The notes below the pieces were generated by a model, which did no database searches, was not told the DNA's origin, and saw only the letters and a list, made by a program, of their open reading frames with translations. The position numbers and the translations under genes were made by a program. Positions 11,501 to 20,714 of a stretch of 64,000 bases of DNA are shown here, piece after piece (the first letter of the stretch is position 1; each line of letters opens with the position of its first letter). Source of the stretch: CAWGXG01 sp963826505. GTDB taxonomy: Bacteria > Chloroflexota > Anaerolineae > Aggregatilineales > Aggregatilineaceae. The stretch lies in NCBI GenBank assembly GCA_963826505.1, contig CAWGXG010000008.1, forward strand, positions 1,364,001 to 1,428,000, in the 5' to 3' direction.

Positions 11501-13546
11501 GGCAGATCGCGCTGACCGCTAACGCCCCCGGCACAGCCAACATCACCGTCTCGGTCGATGATGGACGCGGCGGCACCGGCTCGACTACCTTCAGCGTGAC
11601 GGTCATCCAGCCCAACCGCAACCCGGTCATCGACCCCATCGCTCCGGTGTCGCTCAATCTCGGCGAGGCGGTGACCGTCAATTTCAACGCCTCCGATCCG
11701 GATGGCGATCCGCTCTCCAACCCGGTCGCCATCAGCGACAATGGCGGCATCGTCGGCGCGTCCGTCCCGCAAATGGGGCAGATCGCGCTGACCGCTAACG
11801 CCCCCGGCACAGCCAACATCACCGTCTCGCGTCGATGACGGACGCGGCGGCACCGGCTCGACTACCTTCAGCGTGACGGTCATCCAGCCCAACCGCAACC
11901 CGGTCATCGACCCCATCGCTCCGGTGTCGCTCAATCTCGGCGAGGCGGTGACCGTCGATTTCAATGCCTCCGATCCGGATGGCGATCCGCTCTCCAACCC
12001 GGTCGCCATCAGCGACAACGGCGGCATCGTCGGCGCGTCCGTCCCGCAGATGGGGCAGATCGCGCTGACCGCTAACGCGCCCGGCACAGCCAACATCACC
12101 GTCTCCGTCGATGATGGACGCGGCGGCACCGGCTCGACTACCTTCAGCGTGACGGTCATCCAGCCCAATCGCAACCCGGTCATCGACCCGATCGCTCCGG
12201 TGTCGCTCAATCTCGGCGAGGCGGTGACCGTCACTTTCAATGCCTCCGATCCCGATGGCGATCCGCTCTCCAACCCGGTCGCCATCAGCGATAATGGCGG
12301 CATCGTCGGCGCGTCCGTCCCGCAGATGGGCCAGATCGCGCTGACCGCTAACGCCCCCGGCACAGCCAACATCACCGTCTCCGTCGATGACGGACGCGGC
12401 GGCACCGGCTCGACTACCTTCAGCGTGACGGTCATCCAGCCCAACCGCAACCCGGTCATCGACCCCATCGCCCCGGTGTCGCTCAATCTCGGCGAGGCGG
12501 TGACCGTCAATTTCAACGCCTCCGATCCGGATGGCGATCCGCTCTCCAACCCGGTCGCCATCAGCGACAATGGCGGCATCGTCGGCGCGTCCGTCCCGCA
12601 GATGGGGCAGATCGCGCTGACCGCCAACGCGCCCGGCACGGCCAACATCACCGTCTCGGTCGACGATGGGCGCGGCGGCACCGGCTCGACCACCTTCAGC
12701 GTGACGGTCATCGCGCCCGCACCTCCGACTCCGGTCCCGCCATCGAACGGCCCCAACTTGCGCGATATCCCGGTCATCCCGTCGCTGGACGATCCCGTAT
12801 TGGGCAACGTGCGCGGCCTGTACCAGCGCGGCCAGGGGGTGATGAACCCAGGCGTGTTCAGCGTCGTCGGCGATATCACACCGGGCGACTTCCTGAGTGA
12901 TTTAGGTGATGGATCGGGGAACTTCGGCGCGCTACCAGATGCAAACGATCTGAGCGATCTGGTCTTCTACTTCGTCAGCACGCCCCTGCCCACCGGCGGC
13001 AACAGCTTCCAGATGGGCGGCGCGCTGGCCTCGGGTACGGATTGGCGCGCGGCGGACCTGCTCAACCCGGGGCTGGCCAACGGCAACGTCTGCCAGCCGG
13101 GTGAAACACCACTGGCCTGCGAACTGCGCGTGGATACGCCCGTGGCAGTCTTCGTGGTGGTGGGCCGCAATGACATGCTGTCCGGCACACCGCCCGACCA
13201 GTTCGCGCAGAGTTTGCAAACCATCGTGCAGACCATCGCCGGACAAGGCGCGATCCCGGTCCTGACGACGATTCCCGCTCCGGATGATCCAGGCTCGCGC
13301 GCAGGTGACTACAACAGCGCGATCGTGAATCTCGCGACCGGCGCGAATCTTCCGTTGGTCAATGTCTGGCGCGCCGTCAATGAGGCGGCGCCCGGTAGCG
13401 GTTACGCTTCTGATCTACGTCTGACTTCGTCCGGTGCAAATGACAGCTTCACGGATGCCGATCTCGCCTCGTATGGTGTGCCCAATCGGGGTCTCGCCGC
13501 ACTGCGCGCGCTGCAACAACTCCGGCTGCGCGTCCCGATCCCGTAG
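8522..13546 (+). CDS. Giant repeat lipoprotein: SH3b x2, Thr/Pro linker, seven 92-residue repeats, SGNH-like domain
   Basis: Annotated as one gene of about 1670 residues read through three frame breaks near 9029, 11370 and 11829. Each is repaired by removing one base, and each downstream frame carries on the same architecture. Order: hydrophobic N-terminus ending LAALAC (probable lipoprotein signal); Ig-like beta domain (residues about 50-150); SH3b domain (nt about 9045-9245); second SH3b (about 9410-9605); long Thr/Pro-rich stretch (9640-10784); seven near-identical Ig/cadherin-like repeats (10785-12718); C-terminal SGNH/GDSL-hydrolase-like domain with GRND and PVLTTIPAP blocks but no obvious catalytic Ser. 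It would be exported and surface-exposed. SH3b domains often bind cell wall; the repeats may act as a spacer or adhesin. Confidence 0.75.
9640..10784 (+). repeat. Thr/Pro-rich low-complexity coding repeat
   Basis: A degenerate array of short units encoding TPT, TDTP and TFTETPT motifs. The last third is a more regular tandem of the unit TDTPIPTDTPTFTPTFTE. Such linkers are common in exported proteins and are often glycosylated; glycosylation here is inference. The unit variation suggests repeated slippage and recombination. Long open frames on the opposite strand are shadows of this composition. Confidence 0.85.
10785..12718 (+). repeat. Seven tandem 276-bp repeats coding 92-residue Ig/cadherin-like domains
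   Basis: Copies begin at 10785, 11061, 11337, 11614, 11891, 12167 and 12443. All are 276 bases except the third and fourth, which are 277 because of one extra base (CCGCGTGTC against CCGGTGTC, and CTCGCGTCG against CTCGGTCG). The unit starts NRNPVIDPIAPVSLNLGEAV, contains the calcium-binding-like ASDPDGDPL and ends TTFSVTVIQP. The copies differ almost only at synonymous positions, which points to recent expansion or ongoing gene conversion. Confidence 0.95.
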
Positions 13547-13578
13547 TGGGCGCGGTGCGCAGTCCGCAACACGCACAA

Positions 13579-13604
13579 AGGCGCGATCGCTGGTGATCGC
13601 GCCT
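13579..13604. terminator. Hairpin between convergent genes
   Basis: A perfect 10-bp palindrome, AGGCGCGATC - GCTGGT - GATCGCGCCT, sits between the ends of the giant lipoprotein gene and the SCP2 gene. It lacks a strong T run on either side, so it is called a terminator mainly from its position and stem strength. Confidence 0.55.
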
Positions 13605-13637
13605 CTGACTGCATAGTAATGGGATGGGTGGCTTGGG

Positions 13638-13970
13638 TTAACCCAGACCGAACAGCGCCTGCAACTTGAGCGCCAGCCCCATGTCACCCTTGACCTTGAT
13701 TTTGCCCTGCATGAAGGCCATCATGGGGTTGAGATCGCCGTTGACCAACGCGAGATAATCTTCGGCGGTCGATGTAATCGTCATGGTCGGATCTTCGCTC
13801 TGACCTTCGTGGACCTCGGCCTGGTTATTCGCCACCCGGATCCAATACGTGCCGCCGTCATCACCTGTCAGCACAAACTGGAAGATCGCATCAACGCCTT
13901 CCGCTTTGGCTGGCTGGAATCCCTGATCAATGTTCTCGAAAACTTCCTTAACGCTTGACGCTCGGGGCAT
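13638..13970 (-). CDS. SCP2 sterol-carrier-domain protein
   Basis: 110 residues from an ATG preceded by GGAGG. It is a stand-alone SCP2-type domain: FQFVLTGDDGGTYWIRV, then DPTMTITSTAEDYLALVNG, then a C-terminal MQGKIKVKGDMGLALKL. That final motif is the hallmark of the family, which has a hydrophobic tunnel binding lipids or acyl groups. No export signal, so cytoplasmic. The ligand is unknown. It is a single gene, convergent with the giant lipoprotein gene. Confidence 0.88.
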   Translation of the reverse strand: MPRASSVKEVFENIDQGFQPAKAEGVDAIFQFVLTGDDGGTYWIRVANNQAEVHEGQSEDPTMTITSTAEDYLALVNGDLNPMMAFMQGKIKVKGDMGLALKLQALFGLG

Positions 13971-14200
13971 GCATAACCTCCGTTGAGTGCCACTATCGCC
14001 CGTTAATGCCGCTGCCTCCCTACTATACCAGCACACCTGCCCGTTTGCCTAATCGTTGTCGGGATTTTCAAGGCGGAACAAGCTGGGCGGCTACGCTCGC
14101 AGGCCATCGCCAAATTGCCTCGCCGGTCCGACCTGCATCTGTTGCCGACGGATGACGGCTTGGCTACAATGGGACGCACTTAGAGGGAGGAGAGTGTAGC

Positions 14201-15211
14201 GTGATCTTCAGCGCGAGTCGCATCGAACAACCCGTCCTGGAAAGCCGCGTCTTACGCGACAACCCACTCGGCGATCCGTTCATCCGGCGAGTCACCGTTT
14301 ATCTGCCGCCAGGCCACGATGACGCCACCAACCGCCGCTACCCGACGCTCTATCTTCTGAGCAGCCACGGCAGCACCGGCGAGTCGCTGATGAACTGGCG
14401 GCCTTGGGATGTCTCGATTAAGCAACAGCTTGACACACTCATCACCGATCGCGTCATCGGCCCGGTGATCGTGGTCATGCCGGATATGTGGACGCGCTTC
14501 GGCGGGTCACAGTACATCAACTCGGCGGGCATGGGGCGCTACGAGGATTACCTGATCGATGAAGTTATCCCCCTGGTGGATCGCGATTACCGCACGGCTC
14601 CAGATCGCGCTCACCGGGGCATTCTGGGCCGCAGCAGCGGAGGATTCGGCGCGATCACGCAGGCTATGCACCACCCCGAGGTTTTCGGCGCGTTTGCCTG
14701 CCAGAGCGGCGATCTCTATTGGGAGTATACCTGTCTGCCGGGCCTCAGCCGGATGCACCAGCAGCTCGCCAAATTCGGCGGAATCGATGCCTTCATTCGC
14801 GACATTCCCACGCTCCGCCCCAAGAACGGTGCGTTTTGGGACTTGATCATGACGGTCTGTTTCGCGGCGGCTTTCGGCTCCAACCCGGACCAGCCGCGCG
14901 GCTTCGACCTGCCCATCGACCCGGACACAGGCGCGCTGGACGAATCCGTCTGGGCGCGCTGGCTGGAACACGACCCGATCCGCAAGCTGGACGATCCGCG
15001 CTACGCCGAAGCGCTGCGTGCCATGCGCGGGGCCTTCATCGACGTGGGCACGTTTGACGAATACCAGCTTCAGGTCGGGGCGCGCCTGCTGCACCGCAAG
15101 CTGCAAACTTTAGGCATCCCGCACACTTATGAAGAATACCCGGACGGTCACCGCGACACCCATTATCGTTACGCGCAGTCCCTGGCCCGGCTCTATGAGG
15201 CGCTGCAATGA
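14201..15211 (+). CDS. Putative esterase of the esterase D / feruloyl esterase type
   Basis: 336 residues starting at GTG 14201, with GGGAGGAG upstream and a TACAAT -10-like box near 14165. The alpha/beta hydrolase fold shows in VTVYLPPGH, YPTLYLLSSHG, the nucleophile elbow GRSSGG (Ser145) and a C-terminal EEYPDGHRD that supplies the His. The family cleaves acyl or feruloyl esters or S-formylglutathione; which one is not decidable. No signal peptide. Its stop overlaps the start of the next gene (ATGA), indicating translational coupling with the LysM/M23 lipoprotein. Confidence 0.8.
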   Translation: MIFSASRIEQPVLESRVLRDNPLGDPFIRRVTVYLPPGHDDATNRRYPTLYLLSSHGSTGESLMNWRPWDVSIKQQLDTLITDRVIGPVIVVMPDMWTRFGGSQYINSAGMGRYEDYLIDEVIPLVDRDYRTAPDRAHRGILGRSSGGFGAITQAMHHPEVFGAFACQSGDLYWEYTCLPGLSRMHQQLAKFGGIDAFIRDIPTLRPKNGAFWDLIMTVCFAAAFGSNPDQPRGFDLPIDPDTGALDESVWARWLEHDPIRKLDDPRYAEALRAMRGAFIDVGTFDEYQLQVGARLLHRKLQTLGIPHTYEEYPDGHRDTHYRYAQSLARLYEALQ

Positions 15212-16819
15212 CGGTGGCACCGCCCCCCGCCGCGTCTCATAGCCTGACCCGCTCCGCACACATCTCCGGCATGGTCGCGTTCGTTATCGCGCTCGCGTGC
15301 ACGGCCCTATTGGCCGCCTGTTCAGGATCAGGAAACAAGGTGATCTACGTCACGGCCACGCCCCAATTTGACGAGAACGGCAACGTGATCCTGGCCCCCA
15401 CTCTGACGCCGGATCGCCCCACGGACACGCCGATCGTGGCCACGCCCAACCCGATCCGCTACCAGCCGCAGCAAGGCGGCCAATACGCGGTGCAGCCTAA
15501 CGACACGCTTGCCACTATCGCGCAGTTGTTTGGCGTGACGATTGACGATCTGCTGGCGATCAACACGCTGGCCGACCCCAACTCCCTTGAAGTCGGGCAG
15601 ATGATCACCGTTCCGGCCGGATCGACGTTGCAGGGTCCGGATCTCAAAATCATCCCCGACAGCGAACTGATCTATGGCCCCACTGCCGCCGATTTCAGCA
15701 TTGCAGCGGAAGTCAAATACAGCCAGGGCTTCCTCAAAGCCTATTCTGAGGATGTCGGCGGCGGGGAGATTTCCAGCGGGGTTGAGATCCTCGACTTCGT
15801 GGCGCGCAATTACGGGGTGAATCCGCGCCTGCTGCTCGCACTGCTGGAATACCGAGGCGGCTGGCTCAGCCAGGCGTACCCGTCCGAACAGCAGGTCAAG
15901 TACCCGATGGGAATCATTCAGGCGGGGCGCGAAGGTCTGCTGCGCCAGGCGCTCGACGCTGCCGACGCGCTCAATTACGGCTATTATGGTTGGAAATACC
16001 GTGGCATCACGGCGTTATCGCTCAGCGACGGCCAGCGCGTGTTCTACGCCCCGACGCTCAACGCTGGGACGGTCGGCGTCGAATACATGCTCAGCCTCAC
16101 GACGGATCCCGCCCAATGGCAGCGCGACCTGTTCCCGACGGGCTTTTTCCAGACCTATCTCAGCCTGTTCGGGGACCCCTTCGTGCACGCGTTCGAACCG
16201 ATGACGCCGCCCGATCTCACCCAGCCCACCCTGACTCTGCCGTTCGCGCCGGGCGAAGAATGGGTCTTCACGGGTGGGCCGCATGGCGGTTATAACAGCG
16301 GATCGGCCTGGAGCGCTATCGATTTTGCCCCACCCAAACCTCCAGATGAACTGATCGCGGCGCAGGGCTCATGTTATGTTTCGCCCTATTTCGCGACCGC
16401 CGTCGCCCATGGCGTCATCGCGCGCAGCGGCCAGGGCTACGTCATTCTCGATCTGGACGGCGACGGCAACGAATTCACCGGATGGACGATTGTATATCTC
16501 CACATGGACGACTTCGAACGCATCGCGGCAGGGACGGTCGTGCAGGCGGGCGACAAACTGGCTCATCCGTCCTGCCAGGGCGGAGTGCAGCAATGGGACG
16601 CACCTGCACATTGCGCGTCGCTACAACGGAGAATGGATTCCGGTAGAATGCGAAGACTGCGCGCCGGGCGTGGTCGTCCCGCCCTTTGTGTTGGGCGAAT
16701 GGACCGCGCACGGCTTTCCCAACCAGGAGTACCAGGGCTATCTCACGCGTCCGGGCGAAGACGGCTACCGGCAGGCGGAGCAAACCCGCGACTATGATCT
16801 GAACAAGGTCATGTGGTAG
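15208..16819 (+). CDS. Lipoprotein with LysM and M23 metallopeptidase-like domain
   Basis: About 536 residues when one extra base near 16594 is removed. The repair restores SNGTHLHIA, the HxH signature of M23 peptidases. Order: lipoprotein signal ending LLAAC|SG (residue about 38); Pro/Thr linker; LysM (residues about 90-135, ending LEVGQMITVPAG), which binds peptidoglycan glycan; an uncharacterised helical domain (about 150-320) resembling a lytic or hydrolase accessory region; M23-like beta domain with SAIDFAPPK and IVYLHMDDFERI. The usual N-terminal HxxxD zinc motif of M23 is only partly present (SAIDF), so activity is uncertain. Probably remodels or binds cell wall outside the membrane. 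Coupled to the upstream esterase by a 4-base overlap. Confidence 0.8.
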
Positions 16820-16841
16820 AGGGCAAAGCGGAAAAAAGCAG

Positions 16842-16916
16842 ACCATAGAGGAATGCAGGAGGAAGACAGGAGAACGTAGAGAAGGATCAAATTGAATTAT
16901 GGATTTCCTCTGTGGT
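16842..16916. repeat. Imperfect palindromic intergenic element
   Basis: ACCATAGAGGAA (16842-16853) is nearly the reverse complement of TTCCTCTGTGGT (16905-16916). The flanks are rich in the words CAGAGGA and TCCTCTGTG (again near 16930-16946). This vocabulary resembles the CCACAGAGGACACAGAGG-type dispersed palindromes seen between genes in several bacterial phyla. Only one copy is visible here, so a repeat family is inference. Confidence 0.45.
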
Positions 16917-17035
16917 CCTCGGTTTTTTGTCTGTGTCCCTCTGTAGCCGTCTTGCTTGCCCCCAGGCGGTCTTTCCGGTATGCTAGGCCGCGCGAAATTG
17001 TGGGGGCACGGTGACAGATCGGAGACATTTTACCT

Positions 17036-17821
17036 TTGAGGAGCCATTACCTCTCGCGAAAACAGACCACCGCCCTGTGCATTGCCCTGCTGTTTGCAGC
17101 CGGAATTCTGTTATTAGCAGCCGGCACCCGCAGCCCACACGCCACTGCCCGCGCCCAGGATAACCCGACGCCGGTTCAACTTCAATTTCCCACGCCGACC
17201 GAAACGCCCGGCCCGCCCACCGAATCGCCAACCCGTACCCCGACCTCGGCAGGTCGCCCGTTTGTCGAAGCAATCCAGGATGCGACCAACGTGCGTGCAG
17301 GTCCCGACATCAACGAAGATCGCCTCGGCCAGATTTACCCCGGCACGCGTTACGCCGTGCTCGGCAAGCGCTTTGAGTGGTACTGGATTGAATATCCGGA
17401 ATCACCCATCGGGTCAGCCTGGGTACACAACAGCGTCGTCACGCTGACCGGCGATCCCGCGCTGATCCCGGATGTCGAACTGGACCAGATTCCGACAATT
17501 GATCCGCAGTTCATCAACCAACAGGGCACAGTGCAGGCTATCCAGGCCACGCCCGGAGCGCTCGCCACGTTGACCGCCCTGGCGCTCATCACGCCGACCG
17601 GCCTCTTTACGCCCGAAGGCGGCCAGGCTGGTCCCACCTTGATTCCAGGACAGCCGCTGCCGACCTTCACTTACCCGCCATACACGGTGACGCCGGTGCT
17701 CGTACCGCGCACTAATCCGCCCCCTACCCAGCAAACCGGCGTCGCGCCGATCATGATCATATTGGCTCTGGCCGCGTTGGGATTGATGGGCCTGCTGGTG
17801 GGCTTCCTACGCCGCATCTAG
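17036..17821 (+). CDS. SH3b-domain protein with C-terminal membrane anchor
   Basis: 261 residues. The start is uncertain: TTG at 17036 with GGAG upstream is the best available. A signal or anchor helix (TTALCIALLFAAGILLLAAG) comes first, then a Pro/Thr linker (45-75), an SH3b domain (about 78-140; DATNVRAGPDINEDRLGQI is the usual 'NVRxGPS' start), another Pro/Thr linker and a final transmembrane helix (MIIILALAALGLMGLLVGF) ending in LRRI. This is an exported, membrane-tethered protein. SH3b domains of this kind are assumed to bind peptidoglycan. The partner is unknown. Confidence 0.75.
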   Translation: MRSHYLSRKQTTALCIALLFAAGILLLAAGTRSPHATARAQDNPTPVQLQFPTPTETPGPPTESPTRTPTSAGRPFVEAIQDATNVRAGPDINEDRLGQIYPGTRYAVLGKRFEWYWIEYPESPIGSAWVHNSVVTLTGDPALIPDVELDQIPTIDPQFINQQGTVQAIQATPGALATLTALALITPTGLFTPEGGQAGPTLIPGQPLPTFTYPPYTVTPVLVPRTNPPPTQQTGVAPIMIILALAALGLMGLLVGFLRRI

Positions 17822-17831
17822 CCCGCATTAA

Positions 17832-18818
17832 TCAGGTAATCCGGTCAAGTGCTAGCATATCGCGGGTGGCGCTGGCCGTGCGTTCCCCAGGGTGCCGCGC
17901 GTCACCGTCCAGCGCGATCAGAATGATCACGCCTGTCAGCAAGATGATCGCCGCCAGCCACACCACCGCAGGGTGTTTCCGCAGGCGATCCGGCTCTGGA
18001 GGACGTTCCACGCGGTAACGGATCGCCTGCAAGCAGATCGCCGCGCCATAAGTACCCAGCAACAGCACCGTCAGCCAGGCCGGATCCCAATAATCCTTCC
18101 CGGCAAACTGGCGAAACAGGTCGTCGCGCCACGCAAACGACGCATACGCAAATGTCGCAAACGCGGTGAAGCCCGCCCAGGGCGAGCCGGTCAGGTAAAC
18201 AACCCACGCAGCGACCAGCCCGATCACGACGTAACCCGGTACGGATGCCGTACCCCATGGCAGCGAGGGTGCCACATTTTGCACGGAGGTTAGCGCGAAG
18301 AACGCGCCGCCTGCCAACCCGGCGGCGATGGCGGCCCACCGCCGTCCGATCAGCGCATCCAGTTCGGGCTGAACCAATCCCCACAACAGCCACGCGGCCG
18401 CCAAGGGCAGCAGCACCACGGCGAACGCAATCCCCAGCTCGTAACTGGCTGAGTGCAGCGTCACACCCAACAACCGGTCCTGCAAACCGGTGATCGGCTC
18501 CGGCAGGTTCAGCAGTCCGACGTGCCGGTCCAGCACGTAATTGAGCGCGTCCATCAGCCACCAGGCCGGTGCCCACAGGCACAACGCCGCCGCCCCCGCC
18601 AGCACCAGACTGATCGGCTCTGGTGCTGGCCCATGCACCGCACGCACGCCCCGCCGCGTGATGATCATCACCAGCAGCGCCGCACCAGCGATCACCCCGG
18701 CGTTGAGCAGGTAGCGCAGCGTCAGCCGGTCGTTATCGGCCAGGGCCGTTTGCGCCGCGAACAGACCGATCGCCACCAACGATACCGCCCAAAGTGCCGC
18801 GTTTGTTCGCTGTTTCAT
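17832..18818 (-). CDS. Polytopic membrane protein of unknown function
   Basis: 328 residues with GAGGGAT upstream of ATG. About eight or nine hydrophobic helices, including an N-terminal ALWAVSLVAIGLFAAQTAL and a late VVWLAAIILLTGVIILIAL, are separated by short polar loops. A longer loop around WRDDLFRQFAGKDYWDP is Trp/Asp rich. No transporter, protease or kinase motif was recognised; an intramembrane CPBP protease was considered but its EExxxR motif is absent. It is convergent with 17036-17821 and divergent from the STAS gene. Confidence 0.65.
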   Translation of the reverse strand: MKQRTNAALWAVSLVAIGLFAAQTALADNDRLTLRYLLNAGVIAGAALLVMIITRRGVRAVHGPAPEPISLVLAGAAALCLWAPAWWLMDALNYVLDRHVGLLNLPEPITGLQDRLLGVTLHSASYELGIAFAVVLLPLAAAWLLWGLVQPELDALIGRRWAAIAAGLAGGAFFALTSVQNVAPSLPWGTASVPGYVVIGLVAAWVVYLTGSPWAGFTAFATFAYASFAWRDDLFRQFAGKDYWDPAWLTVLLLGTYGAAICLQAIRYRVERPPEPDRLRKHPAVVWLAAIILLTGVIILIALDGDARHPGERTASATRDMLALDRIT

Positions 18819-18978
18819 GATTGTGCGATCCCTCTCGATGGGCTGTCTCTAAGCAGATCATAGATCACACCGCGCGGACCGCAACTTCCCCTGTCGATGC
18901 CCGCCGTCGATTACCCAAAACTCTCGGCGACTTTCCCGAAAATGCGCCAAGCCTACCGTCCCAATGCCGCCGGTTTGA

Positions 18979-18987
18979 TGGTATAAT
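18979..18987 (+). promoter_or_regulatory. Extended -10 promoter of the first STAS gene
   Basis: TGGTATAAT, an extended -10 element (TGn plus TATAAT), lies 34 bases upstream of ATG 19021. No clear -35, as expected for extended -10 promoters. The same nonamer occurs before the second STAS gene. Confidence 0.6.
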
Positions 18988-19020
18988 CCCCGCACACATG
19001 TGGTTAAGGATGGATGTCCT

Positions 19021-19356
19021 ATGGCGCGAATAACGCTCTTTGAGCAAGGTGATGTGCGCATCATCGAGATCATCGGGCGACTGGACGGGGGTTCTTCCCC
19101 GGAATTCGCCCGCCTGCTCGACCAGATTCTCGACCAGGGCTTGCGCAAAATCGTGTTGGACATGGGCAGCGTGGATTACATAAGCAGCCCGGGCTTGCGC
19201 GAGATCGTGCGCGTATTCAAACGCGTTAATGCTGACGGCGGCGATCTGCGCCTCGCCAACCCGTCCGACCCGGTCATGACCGTCATGCAACTGGCCGGGC
19301 TGGACGACACACTCCAGATTTATAAGACGCGCAGTGCTGCCGCAGGCAGTTTTTGA
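19021..19356 (+). CDS. Anti-sigma factor antagonist, STAS domain (RsbV/SpoIIAA type)
   Basis: 111 residues from ATG 19021 (AAGGAT upstream); an in-frame upstream start at 19000 has no ribosome site. One STAS domain: IIEIIGRLDGG, then the phosphorylation loop VDYISSPGL, then ADGGDLRLANPSDPV. By alignment with SpoIIAA, the Ser of its DSSGL motif that is phosphorylated is kept and the second Ser is Pro. In partner switching such a protein, when dephosphorylated, captures an RsbW-like kinase. It heads a block with a second STAS protein, an RsbW-STAS fusion and a PP2C phosphatase, which supports this role. Confidence 0.85.
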   Translation: MARITLFEQGDVRIIEIIGRLDGGSSPEFARLLDQILDQGLRKIVLDMGSVDYISSPGLREIVRVFKRVNADGGDLRLANPSDPVMTVMQLAGLDDTLQIYKTRSAAAGSF

Positions 19357-19408
19357 TTGACCCGCGCCCGGCCTCTCGACCGGGTGCGCTGTTCCACCTG
19401 GCAATCAA

Positions 19409-19417
19409 TGGTATAAT
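19409..19417 (+). promoter_or_regulatory. Extended -10 promoter of the second STAS gene
   Basis: TGGTATAAT, identical to the element before the first STAS gene, 31 bases upstream of ATG 19448; GAAAGGAG serves as ribosome site. The two STAS genes thus appear to be separately promoted with the same core element. Confidence 0.6.
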
Positions 19418-19447
19418 GCGCCGCATAGGCTGAAAGGAGTTTGTAAC

Positions 19448-19787
19448 ATGGTCATGGAAATCAACGCTTCTGAAATGCGACGCGTCCAGTTGTTTGAGGT
19501 CATTGGGCGTGTGGACAGCAACAATGCCAACGACTTGGGCGCGGCACTCGACAAAACGGTAGACGAGGGCAAGAGCAATCTCGTGCTCGATTTGGGCGGG
19601 GTCGAGTATATGAGCAGCGCGGGCCTGCGCGAAATGGTGCGCGTCCTGAAGCGCGTCAAGCGGACCGGCGGCGATCTGCGCATTGCCAGTCCTTCCGACC
19701 GCGTGAAGGAAGTACTCGAGCTGGCCGGGCTGGACACTATTTTCGAGATCTACCCGAACTCAGGTGGAAGCTGTCGGCAGCTTCTAA
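19448..19787 (+). CDS. Anti-sigma factor antagonist, second STAS protein
   Basis: About 112 residues. The raw frame runs to 19816, but removing one A near 19757 gives the ending IYPTQVEAVGSF and a stop at 19785-19787. That ending matches the tail of the first STAS protein (...AAGSF), so a single-base insertion is inferred. The STAS signature is clear: LFEVIGRVDSNN, LVLDLGGVEYMSSAGLREM and a closing ELAGLDTIFEIYP. The phospho-acceptor Ser is kept and the following Ser is Ala. It closely resembles the upstream STAS protein, suggesting duplication. Confidence 0.85.
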
Positions 19788-19841
19788 GCTGCCCCCCATC
19801 CCATGTCGCGGATTGACCCCAGCCTGACACCGAGGATCGTC

Positions 19842-20642
19842 ATGCCAGAACAAAGCCGCCTCGTTATTCCTGCTCGCCTCCAAGACGTGCGCAATGCGTG
19901 CGATTTCGTGGTCGAGGCGGCTGAAAGCGCGGGTCTGGATGAACGCGCCGTGTACCACTGCCAGATGGCCGTTGATGAGGCACTGACCAACATCATCGAG
20001 CATGGCTTTGATTTTCACGGCGAAAACGCGCCGATCGAAATCGATTGCCAGATGGACGCGGAATTCTTCCAGATCGCCATCATTGACACCAGCCCGGCCT
20101 TTAACCCGCTGGAACACGAATCCCCCGATCCGGCGGAACCGCTCGACTCGCGCGAGCCGGGCGGCTGGGGTATTTACTTCATCCGCCGACTGATGGACGA
20201 CATCACCTATGAGCGTCTCAACGACCGCAACCGGTTGACCATGTTCAAGCGCCTTCCCGCCGATCGCCCGGTGCCCACAACCGCCGAAGTCGGCGACACC
20301 TTCCCAGTACGCATCCTGGATCGGGGCGCCGTGGTGATATCGCCAGAAGGCCGGCTCGACAGCAACAGCAGCCTGCTGCTCGAAAAGTCTCTGATGTCCC
20401 AGTTGGGTGCGGGACGCACCTGGCTGTTTGTCGACATGGAAAATGTGGAATACATTGCCAGCAGCGGGCTGAAAGTGCTGGTTGCCGCGTGGCGGCGGGC
20501 GCGCGAAGGCGGCGGTGACCTCATCCTAAGCGGTCTGCAACCGCGCATCGTCGAGATTTTCGAGATGGTGGGTTTTGATATGTTGTTCCAGGTCTTCCCT
20601 ACCCTGCCTGCGGCGCTCGACGCGCGATCCTCTGGCACCTGA
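19842..20642 (+). CDS. RsbW-like anti-sigma kinase fused to a STAS domain
   Basis: About 266 residues from ATG 19842 (GAGGAT upstream; ATG 19803 is an alternative). Residues 1-140 are a GHKL ATPase of anti-sigma kinase type: N box MAVDEALTNIIEHGF, G1-like IDTSPAFNP and G2-like GGWGIYFIRRLMDDI. Residues about 155-262 are a STAS domain with the phospho-loop VEYIASSGLKVLV, both serines kept. Kinase and antagonist are thus in one chain, so the protein may phosphorylate its own STAS domain or those of the two upstream proteins. No sigma factor gene is adjacent. It precedes the PP2C phosphatase gene by about 70 bases. Confidence 0.87.
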   Translation: MPEQSRLVIPARLQDVRNACDFVVEAAESAGLDERAVYHCQMAVDEALTNIIEHGFDFHGENAPIEIDCQMDAEFFQIAIIDTSPAFNPLEHESPDPAEPLDSREPGGWGIYFIRRLMDDITYERLNDRNRLTMFKRLPADRPVPTTAEVGDTFPVRILDRGAVVISPEGRLDSNSSLLLEKSLMSQLGAGRTWLFVDMENVEYIASSGLKVLVAAWRRAREGGGDLILSGLQPRIVEIFEMVGFDMLFQVFPTLPAALDARSSGT

Positions 20643-20714
20643 GGCACTCGGCAGGCGCGGCGGCCAGCGTGCTGCGTCGCCGCGACACTCCTGCTATCAC
20701 AAGGATTCCCTGCG

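Noticed and set aside
9640..12718. Repeat region as a possible CRISPR array
   Set aside because: Repeats are in frame, of coding unit length and without unique spacers; no cas genes are present.
9755..12879. Long antisense open frames of 175-509 codons opposite the Thr/Pro and 92-residue repeats
   Set aside because: They arise from the repeat codon composition. The products are repetitive (VGVSVGV-like), and the sense frame has a signal, domains and ribosome site.
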